From NCBI GenBank assembly GCA_033782935.1, contig JAWQEG010000506.1, positions 1,228,501 through 1,292,500 of the forward strand: a stretch of DNA of 64,000 nt, given 5' to 3'. Positions 46,301-57,788 of this stretch are shown here, in pieces. Every line of letters starts with the position of its first letter. Positions within the stretch are counted from its first letter, which is position 1. The DNA comes from Petrolisthes cinctipes. Lineage: Eukaryota; Arthropoda; Malacostraca; Decapoda; Porcellanidae. Made by a program: the position numbers and the translations under genes. Below the pieces are notes generated by a model. The model was not told the DNA's origin. It made no database searches and saw only the letters and a program-made list of their open reading frames with translations.

Positions 46301-48293
46301 CCCGCCTCTGTCATGGAAGAGAATGTTAGGAACAGAGGAAGTAGGGCTGTGGATGGGGAGGCGAACAGGTCCACCTCCGGTGTCCCGTAGCGAAGGCAGA
46401 GAGACTCGAACACAAGGGGACGCAGTTGCCACTCGACTGACATCCCCTTGAACCTGGATAGGGCGTCCGCCCAATCGTTCTCCCGCCCTGGTACATAGCG
46501 GGCCGAGAGGTGAATGCACCTCTTGGCCGCTATCGCAAAAATCTGTTCTGACAGGGACAGGAGAATTTCCGACCGCGCGGTGCCCTGTTTCTGCAGGCAC
46601 TGCATGGCCGCAACATTGTCCATATCGAAGCGGACGCCTAACCTGGCAAACTGTGGGTGTCTGTTGAGCCACTCCCTTGCTACCATCAACTCCCGGGCAT
46701 TGATGTGTAGTAGCCTCTCCTCTTCCTTCCATCCCCCGCACCGCTGATGTCCCAGGCAAGACTGGTACCCCCAGCCTATGTCCGATGCGTCTGTCGCCAC
46801 CGTGATCCCCGGGTGAGGGAACACCCAGGGGACCTGCTGACACAGGGCACCGGGACGTAGCCAGGGGCGAAGGAGACGGTGGAGAGAGGGGGACACTTGC
46901 CTGGGAAGGTCCCTGTGTGCGGGGGAAAGGTGGAGGTTTACCTCCCGCGTCAGCCTCCTGTGTTTCAGTCGTCCCAGGGGCATTGCAGGGGCCGCGAAAT
47001 TTAGGGACCCGAGCAATGATTCCCACTGGTGGCGAGAGAAGGTACGGGAAAAATGCGCCTGGCGGACGTGGCGGAGGGTCCACGGGCGTTGTTTGGAGCG
47101 AGAGAGAGGGTGGCTGAAAGAGAGTCCCACTCTATTCCCAGCCAACACAGTTTGCGAGTGGGAGTGAGAGAGGACTTGGGGATGTTCAACAGGAACCCCA
47201 TTTCCTCTAGCACTCCCCTCGCTACCCGGACGTTGTTTGCTACCTGCTCCTTGGAAGGGGCGTGAAGCAACCAATCGTCCAGGTACATGAGGGTGGGGAC
47301 ACCCGCCTCTGCGGGTGCCACCACCCTCACGAGCTTTGTGAAGACTCGAGGAGCTAAAGAAAGACCGAAAGGGAGCCTGGTAAACTGGAACGTCTCGGTC
47401 CCCCACCTGGAAGGCCAGAAAACGGCGAAACCTGGGGTGGATCGAGACGTGCCAGTACGCATCCTTGAGATCCAGGGATGCTAACCAGTCTCCCTTCCTT
47501 AGAACTGTGCGGACCTGGGCAACCAAAACCATCTTGAAACGTAAGGTTTTCACAAATTTGTTTAGCTTGCTCAGGTCCATCACCAATCTCGTTTTTCCCT
47601 GGTCCTTTTTGGGGACCGTGAATAAACAAGAAAGAAAGACCCTCCCCGTCGCCCGCTCCACTACCCCTTTTTCCCGCATTTTTAACACATGCGGGACGAC
47701 CGAAAGTGACACTTTGGTTGAGGCAGGAGGTAGACGTAGCGGCTGTAACGGGAAATGACAGGTGTCAGTGAGAGTACAGTTAATCCTAGCCCGGGACCTG
47801 AGGGACCCGGGGATGGTTGGAGGGTAGAATGATGGGCAGAGGAAGAGATTTTGACTGCAAAGGGAACTCTGATTTTGACCTAACGGGAACCCAAGGACGG
47901 GAGTAGGAATATGTCATATGTCAGAAATGTCAGACTAGGAGAATTAACCACCACAGTTACTCACCGGAACAGTGATCCAGGGCCAGGACAGGCCCTGCCG
48001 AATTACCCTTGCTGCCCAGCCGTGGGAGGGCCAGGCTGCTGACCACCCCGTGAGGCAGCCCAGAGTGGGACCCTCAAGTGGAGCTTTCCTTTTGGGAGGG
48101 GTGGGTGAAGGAGGACTTGGGTTTTTGGAAGGGCTTGGAGCCCTGCCCTCTCCCACGAAACGTCTGCTGGCCCCTCTGGGAGAACCTGTTATGCTGTTTC
48201 GGGGGAGTGGGGTAAGAAGGCCTCGGTAGTCTCGAAGGCTGGGAGGGCCTTCAGGGCTGGTAGGCCGGTCTGGATGGCTGTGGGGCACGTGGC
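45975..48293 (-). pseudogene. DIRS copy 1 reverse transcriptase and RNase H (spliced)
   Basis: Exons 48,293-47,965 and 47,742-45,975 join in frame (WITVP then PLRLPPAS). Reverse transcriptase: VPKKDQGKTRLVMDLSKLNK, motif A WLASLDLKDAYWHV, FQFTRLPFGLSLAPRVFTKL, motif C TLMYLDDWLLHA. RNase H: ITVATDASDIGWGYQS, LHINARELMVAREWL, VRFDMDNVAAMQCL, VPGRENDWADALSRFKG. A one-base gain at about 47,401 and a one-base loss at about 47,085 throw the YLDD part into another frame and back again. The frame normally ends at 45,975 by overlap into the recombinase gene. In copy 1 the gain near 46,292 diverts it. Confidence 0.9.
47743..47964 (-). other. DIRS copy 1 intron 3 (within pol)
   Basis: Minus strand: exon ends TGTTCCG, donor GTGAGTAAC; acceptor CATTTCCCGTTACAG before CCGCTACGTC. 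222 bp. Splicing keeps the reverse transcriptase frame. The equivalent intron in copy 2 is at 61,378-61,584. Confidence 0.85.
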
Positions 48294-48402
48294 CTACGGA
48301 CAAACAGATTGATTAGGAAAAAAGGGGGGACCGTTATTTTCCTTTAATTTCACCTCCAGTGAAAAAATAACTCAGGTAATGGGATTAACGAGAGGTACTT
48401 GC
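48294..48402 (-). other. DIRS copy 1 intron 2 (gag), GC-AG type
   Basis: Minus strand donor CCAA|GCAAGTACC, acceptor CTAATCAATCTGTTTGTCCGTAG. 109 bp. Copy 2 has GTAAGTACC at the same place. GC donors are usable when the rest of the site is optimal, as here. Confidence 0.8.
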
Positions 48403-48663
48403 TTGGAGGTAGAGGGTTTTGTTAAGTTAATCACCGCTGGGAGAGAGGAGAAGATCGCGTCTGTCGCCGGCTGGTCGAAGAGGGCAGGGGACAGGGGGGC
48501 AGCTCGCACCACTCCCCTCTGTGCCATCTCCGGCGCAGATTTCGCGGCTGCCTGGCAGGCTGCCAGTCTCGCCTCGGCGAAGATCTTCGCCTCCTCCCGC
48601 ATGTTGTGGGTCGCCATTGCCGCGACGCCCTCCATGACGGTGGCCATGGAAGAGAGGGTGTCA

Positions 48664-48781
48664 CTGTAAGGGGTAAACAAGGAAAACCGAGCGAACCCGG
48701 GGATAAAGACATGGGAGTAACAGAGAGACCCTCTACCCCGTATCCCTCAAGCAACACAACATTAGAAGTAAAGGTACTCAC
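48664..48781 (-). other. DIRS copy 1 intron 1 (gag)
   Basis: Minus strand donor CTAGC|GTGAGTACC, acceptor CCTTGTTTACCCCTTACAG|TGACACC. 118 bp. Splicing completes the Ala codon split between the exons. Confidence 0.85.
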
Positions 48782-50463
48782 GCTAGCTGTAGACCCGACA
48801 TCTCATGGTAAGTGTTGGTGAGGGCGTTGAGGCAGTCCCTGATCAGAGCAGCGGCTGCCCCCGTGGAGATGGTGTGTGCCAACTCCAATCTGGCCGCAGA
48901 CTCTGCCTGCCGCAACTTACCGTCAGGCTCCTTTAGCTGATAGGGGACCGGAGGCTCCTTCTCCGTCTTCCACAGGCATTCCCTCAAACCCGGCGGGGCA
49001 CGGGAATGAGGGAGGATGACGGGGAAAGACGGAGGAGGGGGTTTCCTGGCTGCGCTGTGTTTCTGGTGGTCCAGGGACTTAAGGAGAAGGGCTGGAATGT
49101 CCAGGTCCCTTTCACCCTTATCCCCCGGGAAGTACGCGTCCGGGGAAAGGAGGACTGCCGTGTTCCCGTGGGAGCGGTTAATCCTCCACGCCTCGGAGAG
49201 CTGTAACTGGCTGTACTCCACCAGAAAACCCATCGCGTCCAGGGTAGCCGCAGAGGATACTCTCGATGAAGTGGGTACAGGAGCTGAGATGGGACGGACC
49301 TTGTAGAAGAGAATAGCGTCGCCCTTCTCATCTGCCCCCCACTTCACCAGGACATCATCCCTCCGGGTCCACACGTCTGGTTGAGCTGTGTCCGGGGACC
49401 AAGCCACCAGTCTGCCATCCTCCGAAGAGTGGGTCCAGGAAGGAGGAAGGAGAGCCCAAGAGTAGGGAAGGTACCCGTCGCCCGCAGGAGGGGGAGACGG
49501 GGATGGAGGTGCGGAGGTAACCAACTCCTCAGCCACGTCCCCCGATGGAGACTCGAGTCCTGGAGATAAAGGAGGAACGGGAATGTCTCCCATATCCCCG
49601 GGAGGATTCGCGCCCCTGACAGGAGCAGAAGCAGGAGGAGGGGCAAGGGTGAGAGGAGGAGCGGGCTCCGGAGCAACAGCCGGAGGCTGCGCGGTGGTAA
49701 CCCCAGGAAAGGCGTGAGGTATAAGGGTATGGAAAATCTTCACGATCTTCATCGACGTGGGGCTCGCCTCCCCCGGCTTACCCTTGTGGGATTTGCGGAC
49801 GGGCGAAGGAGAGTCCCCCGACGAAGACGAAGAGGATGAAGAAGACGAAGACGAGGAGGAAGGAGAACGGCGATGAGCCCGGGACTTCTTGGAGTGGCGG
49901 GACCTTTTTGCTGATCGCTTGCGTCCTCTAGAGCGACCCGAAGAGCCGGCTCTAGAAGGCGACGAAGCTGGAGGTTCCCTGCTGGGCCCTTGTGCCGGTG
50001 AGGTAGTCGGGGGAACCACCGCGACAGACTCGCTCGCTTCCCGAGGGGTGAAGCCCCGAGAAGGAGTCGTAGTACCGTCTAGGGAAGGAGGCTCAATCTC
50101 TCGGGCCTCAGGAGGTTCTAGCCCCTGAGACTCCGAGAGACAGGTAGAAGGGTAACGGGACCTGGATAAACCCAGGTCCGTTCCCAAAATCGGGTCCGCC
50201 CACGACAAAGAAGAACCGTCTCGCTTGTGGGCCATTTTCTTAGCCCTCGTCCAAGCCATACGAAGAGAAGCAAGGGCGGGGAGTTTGGAGCGGGCAGAAG
50301 GGGAGGTAACCCGACACAACTCAGCCCAGGGGCGGCACACACCACACGCCAAAGGGTCGTAACCCAAGGGAGTGAAGCAGGGTGCGTGAGGCGAACAGTG
50401 CAGGTGGCCGTCAGGGGAGACCCGCACAGTACACCCTGACGAAGCACATAAGGCACGAGTAGG

Positions 50464-51459
50464 CTGAGGGAGAAAAAAGAATACACAAACATGGGTTAGC
50501 ACGTGCAATCACTGGAACACTGTAAAACACGGGAAAACACCAAACATGGAGAGAAGTAGCGCGGGAGAAGTAGCCCGCTGCACCCGGGGTACCAGGAAAC
50601 ACAACACCACAACCCCATGCGCACCCGCCAGGGAAAAACCCCCATTAAAACCAGTAAACAACCCTGCCACATGGAGCGGGGGAAAAAGACCCCCCGGTCT
50701 GAAGGATCCTGAAGGAGGGGGCCCGGTAGCCTGAGTTGCAAAAACCCAGGAAAATACACCGGAAAAACACAAAACACACTAAAAAAACCTGCACGGGAGA
50801 GGAGGTGAGAACCTGGGCACAATTCTCACTTCCCCCCAACCGTGAGGGCTCACACAATACTCGGGGAAGGGAAGAGGGGGCTGAAAAGCCCCCACACACA
50901 CACCACGTGGGGAGGCAAGGGCCCCACGTGGGGAGGCTAACCTCGCTTAAAAACCTAGAAACCCCGAGAAAATACACCAAATAAATGTACTAGTGGCAGG
51001 AGGAATGGTGAGAGGGGGAAAGGAGGAGAAAAACTCAGAGAAAGGAGGCCCAAAAGAGCCCCCTTCGCCTAGGGAGGAGACATGACTCAGCCCTAGAAAA
51101 AGAAAAAGAAAAAAAAATAACACCCTATCACTCCTAAAACACACACACACACAACACATCTGCAGAGCAGGCCAGCCACTAGATCACAAAAGAAACGATA
51201 GCAGGAACACGTGACACAATACCATAGCGTAGCAGCGAGGAGCGTAGATGTTGACAGGTACATGTTCCGCGACAGAGTGACCGATTGCCTGAGAGCGGGG
51301 AGCGGGCTTAATACCTCATCACGCCACCACCAGGTGGCTCCACTATCAGTACAGCGCCAGATTTGAATTTTTATTTACTTCTGATGATCGTCACGGAATA
51401 GACCCTTCTAACCCAGATTATGCCTATAAGGGGCCTAGGCTGGAGAAGGGGTGTATTCT
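50464..51459 (-). other. DIRS copy 1 5' leader, with probable further intron
   Basis: Between the right terminal repeat and the first recognised gag exon. It ends (minus strand) in a polypyrimidine tract and CAG at 50,464. Several GT-rich donor candidates exist; none is clearly best. The 5'-most 150 bp next to the repeat are conserved in the miniature element at 57,856. Confidence 0.5.
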
Positions 51460-51500
51460 ATAGCAAATCCAGCTGTGCTGGTTTCACTATACCAATAATA
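51460..51500. repeat. DIRS copy 1 inverted terminal repeat, 5' end of element
   Basis: Reverse complement of 44,386-44,426. Next to it, about 51,310-51,440, is 5' leader that also occurs in the miniature element at 57,856-58,060. Confidence 0.9.
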
Positions 51501-53786
51501 TCCCTATTAGAGGAAGGGGAATAGTAAGAAATGTATGATGGAAAACCCATGCTAAGAAGAGAAAATATATATAAAAGAGACAAGAGAGAAATGCACTAGT
51601 CTTTTGGGGGGAGAGGGGCGTGAGAGGACTGGGGATTTACAAAGTTGTGTTTCAATTACTTCAGAGGAAATAAAAAAAAATACCATACATAAAAACAGTG
51701 CACGATTGCAGCAATCAAAATGGGTTGGAAGGTTCGTACCGTATATAGAAATGAAAGTTGAGTACAGAGAGATAGCAAATACAATGGAAGAGGGCTATGT
51801 AGCTATGAAAGCTAGGTTGACATAATATGTTTAATGTAAAAAGCGATATGGAATGCATAGGAAAATACGTACTACACAGATATACAGACTTAGTTGAAAT
51901 ATGCTTACAATATACTGAGACGGAAAATGCATTGGAAAAGGCGTATGTAAATATGCAAACTGAAGTGATATATGTTAACTGTATATAAAGATGGAAAATG
52001 CGTAGGAAAAGGCGGGAGCATGTGACTGTAAATGCATTGCTAAGGGAAGAATCGAGGTCAGAGGTGGCGAGTGAGGGTGAGGAGTGAACAAGGGAGCCGC
52101 AGTGCTGAGATGGATGACCTTAATTTCACGGTGGAAAAGTTCGATTAGGTCCCGTATCGGTGAGGTATGGCAGCAGAGACCCTCCCCCACCTGATTTATA
52201 TACACCAACACACACCAACCATCACTTGTGTTAGTTGGTGGGACATTTCAGATGGGTAGATGAGGTAGTTAGTTAATTGGTTGGTTGGTTGGTTAGTTCG
52301 TGAATTACCAGTAAATTAGGCGGTGTGAAGAGTTAGTTAAGTAATTACCACTATAACTAAGAAATTTGGTTTGTACTTACCAGTACTGTACATTCGTGAA
52401 TTTTTATGGATATTAGCTACTGAATAGTTATTACCTTGTCAGTTAGCATAGTGTGTTAGTTCATTGCCTGTTTTAATTATTAGTGAAATAGTTGGTCGAT
52501 ATGCTTATTAATTATACATTTTTATTTTACAGATGATTGGGAATCGTATATATGGGACCAGTGCAGTACTATTTGTATGGTAAAGTGTAAATGCAAAGCT
52601 ACATTTGTGAAGAATAGTATAGAAGTTTGGTAAGTATGATGAATCAAATCTTATGGTCTTAAAGCCATTCTTTCCCTTATACATATGACAGTGAGCGAGA
52701 TCAGTACTACGCAGGTGTCGCATCAAAAATTCTGGACCATCGCTAAAAATGTAAACTATAATCAGAACATACTGAGGGAATGCTTCACACATTATACACA
52801 AATACATAAATGTTCAGTATATATAATTCCTTGCTGGGGGTAAACCACCCACATTCACACTCACACACCACTGACAAGAGACAAAGAATTATATCCAGTT
52901 TATATTTCTCGACTGTAGGACAGAACCATACCACAGACATGAAAGGGACACGTCTTTGGCTCTAAGTAAATCCAGAAATTATTTAAATTGGTTAAGTACT
53001 GTATAGTTTGAAATATCAGAAGCTACTCCTTCCTCTAAGCTGTTCCAAGAGACACATCACTTTATTCCATGCATGTAGTTTGTATCCAGTTGCATGTTAG
53101 ATGATTTAGTAGATCTTCAAATTAATTAACTGCAATATCTTAGCTCCATTAATCAATCCTTAGGATAAAATCACCAATATAGGCCAATACAGTGGAAAAC
53201 ATAGGATGAAATTTAGACACAGGTATGTAATATATCAGAAGATTAATGATTAAAACCACCCATTTAATTTAAACTTCCCTTATAAGGAAGTAATGAAGAT
53301 AATAGCCTCACTTTTTATGAAGAATTTTACGGCCGGGAGGAAAGTGTGATATGAAAATAGAGGAGTAGATGGAGTAACTTGGCCAGAGGCAGGCGTCCGC
53401 TTTCACATTGTAATTATAGGTATCCACTGAGGACTAAGTACACCATATAAAGGTATTTCTGGCTTCTTCATTCATACAGTAGGGTATAGAGACTTTTGTG
53501 ACCTATACTTCAGTATTTGTTTATATACAAGTATAGTATCTAGGATTCACATATGATATAATCTGAATTCCACTGCATAGCTAAAATTCATAAATGCATT
53601 AATATACATTGTTACAGCCTTGGCTTCCTCACCAGTCACCAATCCGAACTACACTATCCCGAATCCCTGGTTCTAAGCTTCAACTGAAGGTTCTAATACC
53701 GCCGGGCTTCAATACGAGTTTAGATAAGGCGAGGGTAGCGCTAAGGACGTCACCTCATTTATGCATCCAGACCTTGCAGTGTTTAG
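51501..53786. other. Non-coding AT-rich DNA
   Basis: No coding signal or mobile-element protein recognised. It has stretches of GGTTGGTTGGTTAGTT (about 52,280) and several near-repeats of GGAAAATGCGTAGGAAAAGGCG-like sequence around 51,920-52,020. Confidence 0.6.
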
Positions 53787-54472
53787 ACCTACTATCCGTT
53801 TCAGCGCCGGACAGACGCTGTTTTTCGCAAATATCTCCTAAACGAATCGTTGTATCAATATAATATTTCAACACACTATCTTTAACACCCGAGCGTAATT
53901 TATGGCTGACATACCATATTCCTATATGTGTTATGCGAGGAGTTTACTCGTGAAAAATAGCACAAAGCTGGCCAGTCATATTGACGCATTCGAAGGAAAG
54001 TGTGGCCCCCCAACACCCTCCCAAACCATTCCTAACCACAACTACATCCCCCCCTTCTCACCCCTCCCTCCTCCTCTTCTCCCCCTAGCTCCTCGCCTCC
54101 CTCATCACTCGTGTCCCTCCCTATTTCTTCCATCACTGTATTATATATTAGAATGTTATGTAGATGTATATGTATAGATATGATTATTAACTAAGAGTAT
54201 GGTGCAGTACAATTCTATAGAGGCAAGACGTATTTCACTTTGATAATTCCTGTACAACAGCATGTTTACATACATGTATGTAGAAGGTCCATGTTTGCAG
54301 TCCTTATGGTCAACCATGCAAGTGAACACGATGTACTGGCATTACCTGTGGTCTGGACCTTCTAGGCAAAGTTATTAGATACTGTGTACCTATTCATTAT
54401 AAAATGTCAACTTGGTCCAGTTAATATAATGTTATTTTGTTGACTTGTCCCTTTTATATTTATATTATCACC

Positions 54473-54629
<157 letters not shown>

Positions 54630-54659
54630 TATGATTTAATTATGCAAACATGATAAAAC

Positions 54660-54870
54660 AAATTTTATTCACAATCACTGTCAAGGAAAACGTCATCGTC
54701 TTCATCATCACTGGCTTTCACGTTTGTACAATGTGGCAAGACGAAGAACAAACGCTGTCCTGCATCCACGGGGGCAAATGGACAATATTGTTGCTAATAG
54801 GTGCGCCTCGGCAGTCAATGATTTCTACCCTGTCACTACTTGAGTCATAGCCTCGGACTGGGGGGTACCT
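54660..54870 (-). pseudogene. Short coding remnant with acidic C-terminus, family unknown
   Basis: Minus strand reads RGYDSSSDRVEIIDCRGAP then HLPPWMQDSVCSSSCH and a stop; in the next frame it continues ASDDEDDDVFLDSDCE and TAA. An acidic Ser/Asp tail like this is common at the C-terminus of eukaryotic transposases or chromatin proteins. It lies inside the inverted-repeat element, so it may be the end of its transposase. Not recognised. Confidence 0.35.
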
Positions 54871-56257
54871 CATCCTCAGAGAGAGGGGGAGGGGATACGG
54901 GAGACTGTGAATATTTAATTAAGACATAAATTGGTTATTTAAAAAGGTAAAGAACACATGAAGCAACCATGAACGATTATATTTAGTTTGACCAAAACCA
55001 AAATTAATCATTTTTCTGGTGGCCTTAGACACGTGGGTTATTATATGGCTATACGACCATTAACAACGGGATTAGCTATTGCTTTAATGGTCGTTTGACC
55101 CACTCTGGTTTTCATGTCCACACACAACGGTAACTGTATTAAACAATATTACTAATGAACGATACGTATATACATACTGTCATAAAAAAAATAAAAAATG
55201 GAAGGTGGATGGTGTAAATAGGGGGGTGAAGAGTGAAACGGGGAGGGGGATAATGAGATATTGGGGTAGGGAAGGAAGGAATGGTGTGGGGGGATTTCGG
55301 GGTGTTGGTGGAGGGGTTACACGAGTACCCCACACTCGTCCGATTCTCTATAACGCCTTAGATATGATGACTGGATTAGGCTTAATATCACTCAGTAAAC
55401 TCCTATCATAACACATATAGTAATATGGTATGTCAGCCATAAATTACGCCCGGGTGTTAAAGATAGTGTGCTAAAATATTATATTGATACAACGATTCGT
55501 TTAAGAGATATTTACGAAAAACACCGTCTGTCCGGCGCTGAAACGTATAGTAGTCCTCTCGTAGCACAGCAACAACAGAATACAGTACTGGCCGTGGAGT
55601 TACCTTGGTGTGCCGAGGCCTCTCACCAGCAGTACTTTGTCGTTTCTCTGCTGTAATAAAGTAATTAATTAAAGTAAATTTGCAGCGTTTTGCTGCACTG
55701 CTGTGCTGCACTTTCAGTGCTTTGGTTTTGCTGGAGGACAACCAGTAGTACATGATAGAAAGTAACTAGTTGTTCCCCACACCAGACCCGCAGCACTCGC
55801 TGCATCAGGGGAAACCCTGTGGTAGGGAGGCCCAGTAGTCTGGTGCGTCATTTGGGCGCCCCTTTCTCTTAATCTATTTTTTCTTCCATATTTACCGTGC
55901 GACCTCCTGGGCCTACGGTAGTCTCTTGGCTGAGCAACGATTTTCGCTTGGGAGGTGGGTTCTGACTACACCACCCCTCGCATTAGGCAGGTTCGGTTGT
56001 GGGAAAGTTGGTACTGGAGAACGCCGCCAGTCTACCACTAGGGAGGGGGGGCGAGTAAAGGCAACTTTTATTTCCCTAAATTATTGTCCTTTTGGGGTGG
56101 GTTGATACAATAGTTAAGGGAGTTAGGTGAGTGTGGTAGGAGAGGGGTTGGACGTAGTCCGATGCCCCAGATGGATGTTTCCCCGACTAGCCTCCCTCCT
56201 CCTCAAGGAGGGAGGGTAACGACCAAGGACCAAACTAGGACAACGGCTGACAGTAAT

Positions 56258-56573
56258 GGAGGGGGCCGAGTGGTTAGTGTTCTGGACTCGTAACCTAGAG
56301 GTCGGGAGATCGATCCTCTCAGGTGAGGGCCTGAGAATATTTACTCTTCTGATTTGAGTTTCAGGCACTAACTATAAGGTCACCGAACGTCGTAAAACCA
56401 TAACAGTTGCAGTATTTGGGAATAACCCTCAATTCCCTCCCTCTGTGGCTGGGTACCAGTTTGGAAGTCGTGACGTGTGTGTGTGTGAGCAGCAGTTGAC
56501 CTGGGCCACGGTAACGGGCTTGATTAAGCCTATGTCCAGTGTCGGAACATATAAAAAAAAAAAAAAAAAAAAA
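56258..56573 (+). mobile_element. tRNA-derived SINE with poly(A) tail
   Basis: About 316 bp. The head folds like a tRNA: box A-like GGGCCGAGTGGTTAG, an anticodon arm CTGGA-CTCGTAA-CCTAG (CGT anticodon, Thr-like, with one mismatch), and a T arm GGGAG-ATCGATC-CTCTC containing the box B core. An unrelated body of about 230 bp and A21 (56,553-56,573) follow. This is the usual plan of a pol III SINE. Its tail supplies the apparent KKKKKKK start of the downstream frame. Confidence 0.85.
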
Positions 56574-57339
56574 GGACAGACAACGACTATTTGATATTGA
56601 AATTCCTTCCCAGAATGCTCGTTATGTGAATGTTCGATGTGTAAACGAGAGTCAGTCTCTCAAGGCTGTTAGCCCATTTATCATCAAAAAGGTCCTTGAT
56701 GGTCAAGTGGATGGCAGTATTGATTATGTTAAGAAGTTGCGTGATGGTAGTCTCCTGGTGAAAGTACTGAATGCATCCCAGGTTAAGGATCTCCTTAAAC
56801 TGACGCAGACTCATGACCTGAAGGTGAAAACCACTATTCCAGTGGAGCCAAATACCTGTAAAGGTGTCATTTTCCATAGGGATTTGGCCGCTCTGAATGA
56901 GGGAGACATTTTGGAGGGAATGAAGGACCAAGGCGTTGTTGATGTTCAAAGTATGACCAGGATGAGAGAGAACAAGAGAGAGAAATTTGGCTTATGTTTT
57001 ATGACTTTTGCTTCTGCTCAGATTCCGGACACGGTTAAGATTGGTTATGAAATAGTTCACGTTAGACCATATGTTCAGAAACCGATGCGTTGTTTCCGTT
57101 GCCAGAAATTCGGACACACAGCATTGAGGTGCTTTAATAAAGATTCAGGTTCATTCACTTGTGGTAAATGTGCAGGAAATCACGAGACATCTTTGTGTTC
57201 AGAGACAGCTCTCAAGTGTGCTAATTGTGGAGGCCCCCACCAGGCAAGTGCAGGTGACTGCAGGAGCCTTAAAGTGGAGACTGAGGCAATAGCATACATG
57301 AGGGCTCATGATGTTAGTTATGGTGAGGCAAAGATTTGA
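56574..57339 (+). CDS. LINE ORF1, CCHC zinc-knuckle nucleic-acid-binding protein (5' incomplete)
   Basis: Open frame of about 255 codons after the SINE tail, reading DRQRLFDIEIPSQNARY and so on; the ATG at 56,539 lies in the SINE, so the true start is upstream (perhaps 56,162). A ferredoxin-like fold region (GVIFHRDLAALNEGDILEGM, KFGLCFMTFASAQIPD) is followed by three zinc knuckles: CFRCQKFGHTALRC, CGKCAGNHETSLC, CANCGGPHQASAGDC. This is the jockey/I/X-element type ORF1 that binds element RNA. No stop or frameshift inside. Confidence 0.85.
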
Positions 57340-57685
57340 GTTGATTTGATTTGGTTTGTTTATTGGCCTTAATAGTTTACAGAATAATTGGTTTATTGTA
57401 CATAATATGGCCCTAGTCCATTGAGCCAAGGCTCTCTATGGACGACATGCTAGGTATACATAGTGATTCGTGAGCATTGTAGCTTATACAGGCCTAAACA
57501 TATTTATAACAAATATGAAATACACTTTATTTATAACATATTCCTTACCAAATAGTCCCAGCTAATAATGCTATTAAACTTAAAGAAAGAAAAAATAATT
57601 ATAACTATAATAATTAGTTACTTATAACTTGCAAATTTAACATATAATAATATTATAATAAATTACTTATAAACAAAGTACTACA

Positions 57686-57723
<38 letters not shown>

Positions 57724-57788
57724 GTAATAATAATAAAGAGAACGGTGGAGGGGGTTAACCAAACTCCCACAGTTTCCTATGCTGCAGC
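57340..57788 (-). repeat. Probable minus-strand retroelement 3' end, with (TAA)n tract
   Basis: TTGATTTGATTTGGTTTG then TTTATTGGCC reads on the minus strand as an AATAAA signal and a (CAAAT)n-like tail. The sequence CATTGAGCCAAG...ATGGACGACAT (57,417-57,449) recurs near 29,440. An (ATA)n run covers 57,688-57,737. No protein coding. Confidence 0.45.

Larger units (their letters stand above)
48251..50463 (-). pseudogene. DIRS copy 1 gag-like protein, three spliced exons
   Basis: Exons 50,463-48,782, 48,663-48,403 and 48,293 onward join in frame (LQLA + DTLSSMATVME; PSTS + KPRAPQP). Order: Cys/His-rich start (CASSGCTVRVSPDGHLHC, CGVCRPWAELC), a Ser-rich low-complexity run next to Arg/Lys-rich KKSRAHRRS, acidic and proline-rich spacers, a conserved region (GDAILFYKVRPISAPVPTS, LDAMGFLVEYSQLQLSEAW, DIPALLLKSLDHQK), then a helical segment (NALTNTYHEMSGLQLA). 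Presumed capsid-like structural protein. In exon 3 a TGA at 48,251-48,253 truncates it after YQP, where copy 2 reads CGG. The exon-1 start is preceded by a good acceptor (TTTTTTCTCCCTCAG at 50,464), so the initiator ATG probably lies in a further upstream exon that I cannot place. Confidence 0.85.
44386..51500 (-). mobile_element. DIRS-type tyrosine-recombinase retrotransposon, full length (copy 1)
   Basis: 7.1-kb minus-strand element bounded by inverted terminal repeats of about 41 bp (44,386-44,426 and 51,460-51,500, TATTATTGGTATAGTG at the outside) with no target duplication, as expected when integration is by tyrosine recombinase. Order on the minus strand: gag (three exons visible plus a likely upstream exon), reverse transcriptase with RNase H, tyrosine recombinase, AATAAA signal. 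It has no DDE integrase or aspartic protease. Several disabling changes (gag stop, RT frameshifts, recombinase nonsense codon) make this copy inactive. A second copy begins at 58,165. Confidence 0.95.
55780..57339 (+). mobile_element. 5' part of a LINE (5' UTR and ORF1), with SINE inside
   Basis: From about 55,780 GC-richer DNA (CACACCAGACCCGCAGCAC, GTCTGGTGCGTCATTTGGG) leads to a possible ORF1 start at 56,162 (ATGCCCCAGATGGATG). A SINE follows, then ORF1 to 57,339. No ORF2 follows: sequence changes to what looks like a minus-strand 3' end of another retroelement. Confidence 0.6.

Noticed and set aside
44386..51500. Reading the 41-bp inverted ends as a cut-and-paste DNA transposon
   Set aside because: The interior encodes reverse transcriptase, RNase H and tyrosine recombinase in DIRS order, and there is no target duplication or DDE transposase. 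Inverted terminal repeats are normal for DIRS elements.
56258..56325. A functional tRNA-Thr gene
   Set aside because: There is no acceptor stem closure, the anticodon stem has a mismatch, and the sequence is joined to an unrelated body and a poly(A) tail. It is a SINE head.
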